From assembly GCA_964612995.1 (NCBI GenBank), contig CAZTGE010000184.1:1-7037 (forward strand): a stretch of DNA of 7,037 bases, written 5' to 3'. Of the stretch, positions 6,133-7,037 are shown one piece after another. The stretch's first letter is position 1. The number at the start of each line of letters is the position of its first letter. The DNA comes from SLQH01 sp964612995 (lineage in GTDB: Bacteria; Planctomycetota; UBA11346). Position numbers and translations under genes: made by a program. The notes beneath the pieces are model-generated. The model saw only the letters and a list, made by a program, of their open reading frames with translations. It was not told the origin of the DNA and searched no databases.

Positions 6133-6402
6133 ATGCCGCAGGACGATCAGGCATCGCAGGCGTTGCAGCTCGTGGTCGTGCCGGGGCTGGCGCTCGTCGC
6201 CGCCGCGCTGGTCCCCACCTGAGGGCTGCGCGCCTTGGCAGCCCTGGTAGGGCTGCTCGGATTCGTGCTCTTCCCGCTCGGCGGCCTCCTGGGAGTACTG
6301 ACGCTGCGACGTCAGGGCCGCGACTGGCGCGCCCTCGCCGCCGTGGCGGGCGGCATCGCCGGCACGCTGTGGCTCTGCGCCGATTGGTGGCAGGGCTGCT
6401 GA
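6133..6402 (+). pseudogene. Small membrane protein frame interrupted by an in-frame TGA
   Basis: From ATG 6133 the frame reads MPQDDQASQALQLVVVPGLA through VPT, then meets TGA at 6220-6222 (codon 30). The same frame then continues for 59 more codons to a TGA at 6400-6402. The translated whole looks like one protein with three hydrophobic stretches: LQLVVVPGLALVAAALVP, ALAALVGLLGFVLFPLGGLLGVL and ALAAVAGGIAGTLWLCADWW. A basic loop, TLRRQGRDWR, lies between the last two. The hydrophobic pattern runs across the stop, so a Trp codon (TGG) turned to TGA, or a sequencing error, is the simplest reading. Readthrough or recoding is less likely. The ribosome binding site is weak (AAGGT about 15 bases upstream). 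The family is not recognised. The gene is divergent from the protease operon and 114 bases before the leuB-like start. Confidence 0.5.
6222..6256 (+). other. Two mutually exclusive 8-bp hairpins directly after the in-frame TGA
   Basis: AGGGCTGC occurs at 6222-6229 and again at 6249-6256, with its exact complement GCAGCCCT at 6238-6245 between them. The middle arm can pair with either neighbour, giving an 8-bp stem with an 8-base loop or an 8-bp stem with a 3-base loop. This is the geometry of an attenuator-like switch. It begins at the last base of the in-frame TGA at 6220-6222. Function is unproven, and in GC-rich coding DNA it may be coincidental. Confidence 0.5.
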
Positions 6403-6481
6403 GGCGCCGGGGGGAGCGGCTGCGGCGGCATTTCCATCTTGCCGGTCGGGTGTCGGGAATAGGCTCTGCGCTCCATGCAAT

Positions 6482-6496
6482 GCTCCCGCAGGGAGC
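6482..6496 (+). promoter_or_regulatory. Hairpin in the leader of the leuB-like gene
   Basis: GCTCCC at 6482-6487 pairs perfectly with GGGAGC at 6491-6496 over a GCA loop. It ends 8 bases before the AAGGA ribosome binding site and 20 bases before the GTG start. It could be a small leader structure. It has no following T-run, so it is not a typical terminator. Confidence 0.3.
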
Positions 6497-6621
6497 CGGA
6501 CGGAAAGGACGCAGCGGTGCTCAACCTCGCAGTCATCGGCGGTGATGGAACCGGACCGGAAGTCGTGGCCGAGGGCCTCAAGGTCCTGCAGGCAGCGGCC
6601 GACACGGACCAAAAACCCGAA

Positions 6622-6690
6622 AAAACCCAGGACGCTCTACTGTTGAAAAGGCCGACTTTGATACGCGGCGCCTTGGGCGCGCGAGGGCCT
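6622..6690 (+). repeat. Repeat copy A (69 bp, right end missing)
   Basis: Matches the first 69 bases of the 88-bp unit without a difference from copy C, then breaks off at GAGGGCCT and is followed by CAC and another A-tract/CCC start. Confidence 0.9.
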
Positions 6691-6707
6691 CACAAAAACC
6701 CATCACA

Positions 6708-6724
6708 AAAACCCAGGACGCTCT
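6708..6724 (+). repeat. Repeat copy B (17 bp fragment)
   Basis: Contains only the constant left end, AAAACCCAGGACGCTCT, and is cut off directly by the A-tract of the next, full-length copy. Confidence 0.85.
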
Positions 6725-6727
6725 AAA

Positions 6728-6815
6728 AAAACCCAGGACGCTCTACTGTTGAAAAGGCCGACTTTGATACGCGGCGCCTTGGGCGCGCGAGGGCCTGATC
6801 GTTGACTCCGGGCCG
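6728..6815 (+). repeat. Repeat copy C (full 88-bp unit)
   Basis: Runs from AAAACCCAGG to TTGACTCCGGGCCG. It contains TGTTGAAAAGGCCGACTTTG, a GGCGCC palindrome, and a small hairpin formed by GCGCC and GGCGC around TTG. It differs from copy E at 7 of 88 positions by direct comparison. Confidence 0.92.
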
Positions 6816-6907
6816 GATTGGTTGTGCGATTTCCGCCTGATTGCGGCCTGCGATCGTCGCAAGCCGCGCTCGAACGCCTGATTGCCCATATGCGATCCGC
6901 CGTCAGC
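6816..6907 (+). other. Spacer between repeat copies C and D
   Basis: 92 bases that are not part of the 88-bp unit. They contain GCCTGATTG twice, echoing the GCCTGATCG inside the unit. No gene, and no LeuB-like reading, is seen. It could be the continuation of a longer element or displaced host sequence. Confidence 0.4.
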
Positions 6908-6945
6908 AAAACCCAGGACGCTCTGCTGTTGAAAAGGCCGACTTT
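6908..6945 (+). repeat. Repeat copy D (38 bp, right end missing)
   Basis: Matches the first 38 bases of the unit with one change (CTCTGCTG for CTCTACTG), then breaks off at ACTTT and is followed within a few bases by copy E. Confidence 0.88.
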
Positions 6946-6949
6946 AGAC

Positions 6950-7037
6950 AAAACCCAGGACGCTCTACTGTTGAAAAGGCCGGCTCTGACACGCGGCGCC
7001 TTGGACGCCTGATGGCCTGATCGTTGACTCCGGGCCG
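6950..7037 (+). repeat. Repeat copy E (88-bp unit at window edge)
   Basis: Same length and same two ends as copy C, with 7 differences clustered in the middle. The window ends exactly at its last base, so what follows is unknown. Confidence 0.92.

Larger units (their letters stand above)
6517..6726 (+). pseudogene. leuB: 3-isopropylmalate dehydrogenase N-terminal fragment, interrupted by repeats
   Basis: From a GTG at 6517, with AAGGA 7 bases upstream, the frame reads VLNLAVIGGDGTGPEVVAEG and on through LKVLQAAADTD. This is the N-terminal nucleotide-binding segment of the isopropylmalate/isocitrate dehydrogenase family. The family's GDGxGPEV signature is intact, and the GGDGTGPEVV variant looks like PVC-group LeuB. 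LeuB oxidatively decarboxylates 3-isopropylmalate in leucine synthesis and is about 350 residues long. Here homology stops at about base 6609, after 31 codons. The frame then runs into repeat sequence, read as KTQDALLLKRP, and ends at a TAA at 6724-6726. No later LeuB sequence is visible before the window ends, though the rest could resume beyond it. An in-frame ATG at 6475 exists but adds unlike residues through the leader hairpin. The call could instead be a related beta-decarboxylating dehydrogenase. Candidate promoter boxes upstream (TTGCCG at 6439, TAGGCT at 6460, 15 apart) are weak. Confidence 0.65.
6611..7037 (+). repeat. Array of 88-bp repeat units with fixed left end and variable right end
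   Basis: From the point where leuB homology ends to the window edge, A-tracts followed by CCC begin seven units of very different length. They are about 9 bases (6611-6619), 69 (6622-6690), 9 (6694-6702), 17 (6708-6724), 88 (6728-6815), 38 (6908-6945) and 88 (6950-7037). The left end (AAAACCCAGGACGCTCT) is constant; the right end varies. A 92-base non-repeat spacer (6816-6907) lies between the fifth and sixth units. The array continues past the window. Confidence 0.9.

Noticed and set aside
6220..6245. Selenocysteine insertion (UGA plus SECIS-like hairpin)
   Set aside because: The stem starts directly at the UGA and its loop lies only about 8-15 bases downstream, closer than known bacterial SECIS loops. 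The protein is not a known selenoprotein and no sel genes are in view.
4775..6250. 491-codon plus-strand open frame opposite the FN3 region
   Set aside because: Same reason: low-complexity Gly/Ala/Arg composition, antisense to the FN3 repeats and signal peptide, no domain.
5980..6612. 210-codon minus-strand open frame over the intergenic region, membrane-protein frame and leuB start
   Set aside because: No domain or signal; it runs antisense to the leuB N-terminal signature and the hydrophobic frame.
6802..6830. Promoter carried by the right-hand repeat (TTGACT with a 17-base spacer to TGCGAT)
   Set aside because: The -35 is good, but the -10 matches the consensus at only three of six positions, so it was not called.
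6611..7037. CRISPR array
   Set aside because: Units vary from 9 to 88 bases, most are directly adjacent, there are no regular spacers, and no cas gene is present.

Overview
The window is GC-rich and probably comes from a member of the Planctomycetes-Verrucomicrobia-Lentisphaerae (PVC) group. Three things suggest this: an ECF sigma factor translationally coupled to a FecR-type membrane regulator with a lectin-like C-terminus, a large secreted fibronectin-III/calpain-type protease, and a LeuB N-terminus reading AVIGGDGTGPEVV. No taxonomic marker is present, so this is inference.

The core (about 770-5989) is a compact minus-strand set that reads like one operon. It holds a 1048-residue exported protein (2843-5989) with a signal peptide, six FN3-like domains, a degenerate RTX-like Asp/Gly region and a calpain-family cysteine protease domain with a recognisable Gln/Cys/His/Asn set. 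After 52 bases comes an ECF sigma factor (2203-2790). An ATGA stop/start overlap then leads into a single-pass FecR-like protein (770-2206) with a beta-rich extracytoplasmic C-terminus. The layout suggests a surface-signalling module: the FecR-like protein would hold the sigma factor and sense something outside, and the protease is a likely effector or target.

The flanks are unusual. On the left, an AraC-type regulator on the plus strand (2-757, open at the window edge) has its N-terminal sensor region occupied by about 265 bases of short GTCC/CCTG-rich repeats (75-339), including a perfect 32-bp tandem duplication. On the right, a leuB-like gene with a good ribosome binding site starts at 6517 but loses homology after about 31 codons. 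There it runs into an array of a different repeat (about 6611-7037). Its units all begin at the same point (A-tract plus CCCAGG) but stop at different lengths (about 9, 69, 9, 17, 88, 38 and 88 bases). Both flanks are therefore genes interrupted by repeats.

Between the protease and leuB, a small plus-strand membrane-protein frame (6133-6402) is split by an in-frame TGA at codon 30. That TGA is immediately followed by two mutually exclusive perfect 8-bp hairpins. No tRNA, rRNA, CRISPR array, transposase or phage gene was seen.
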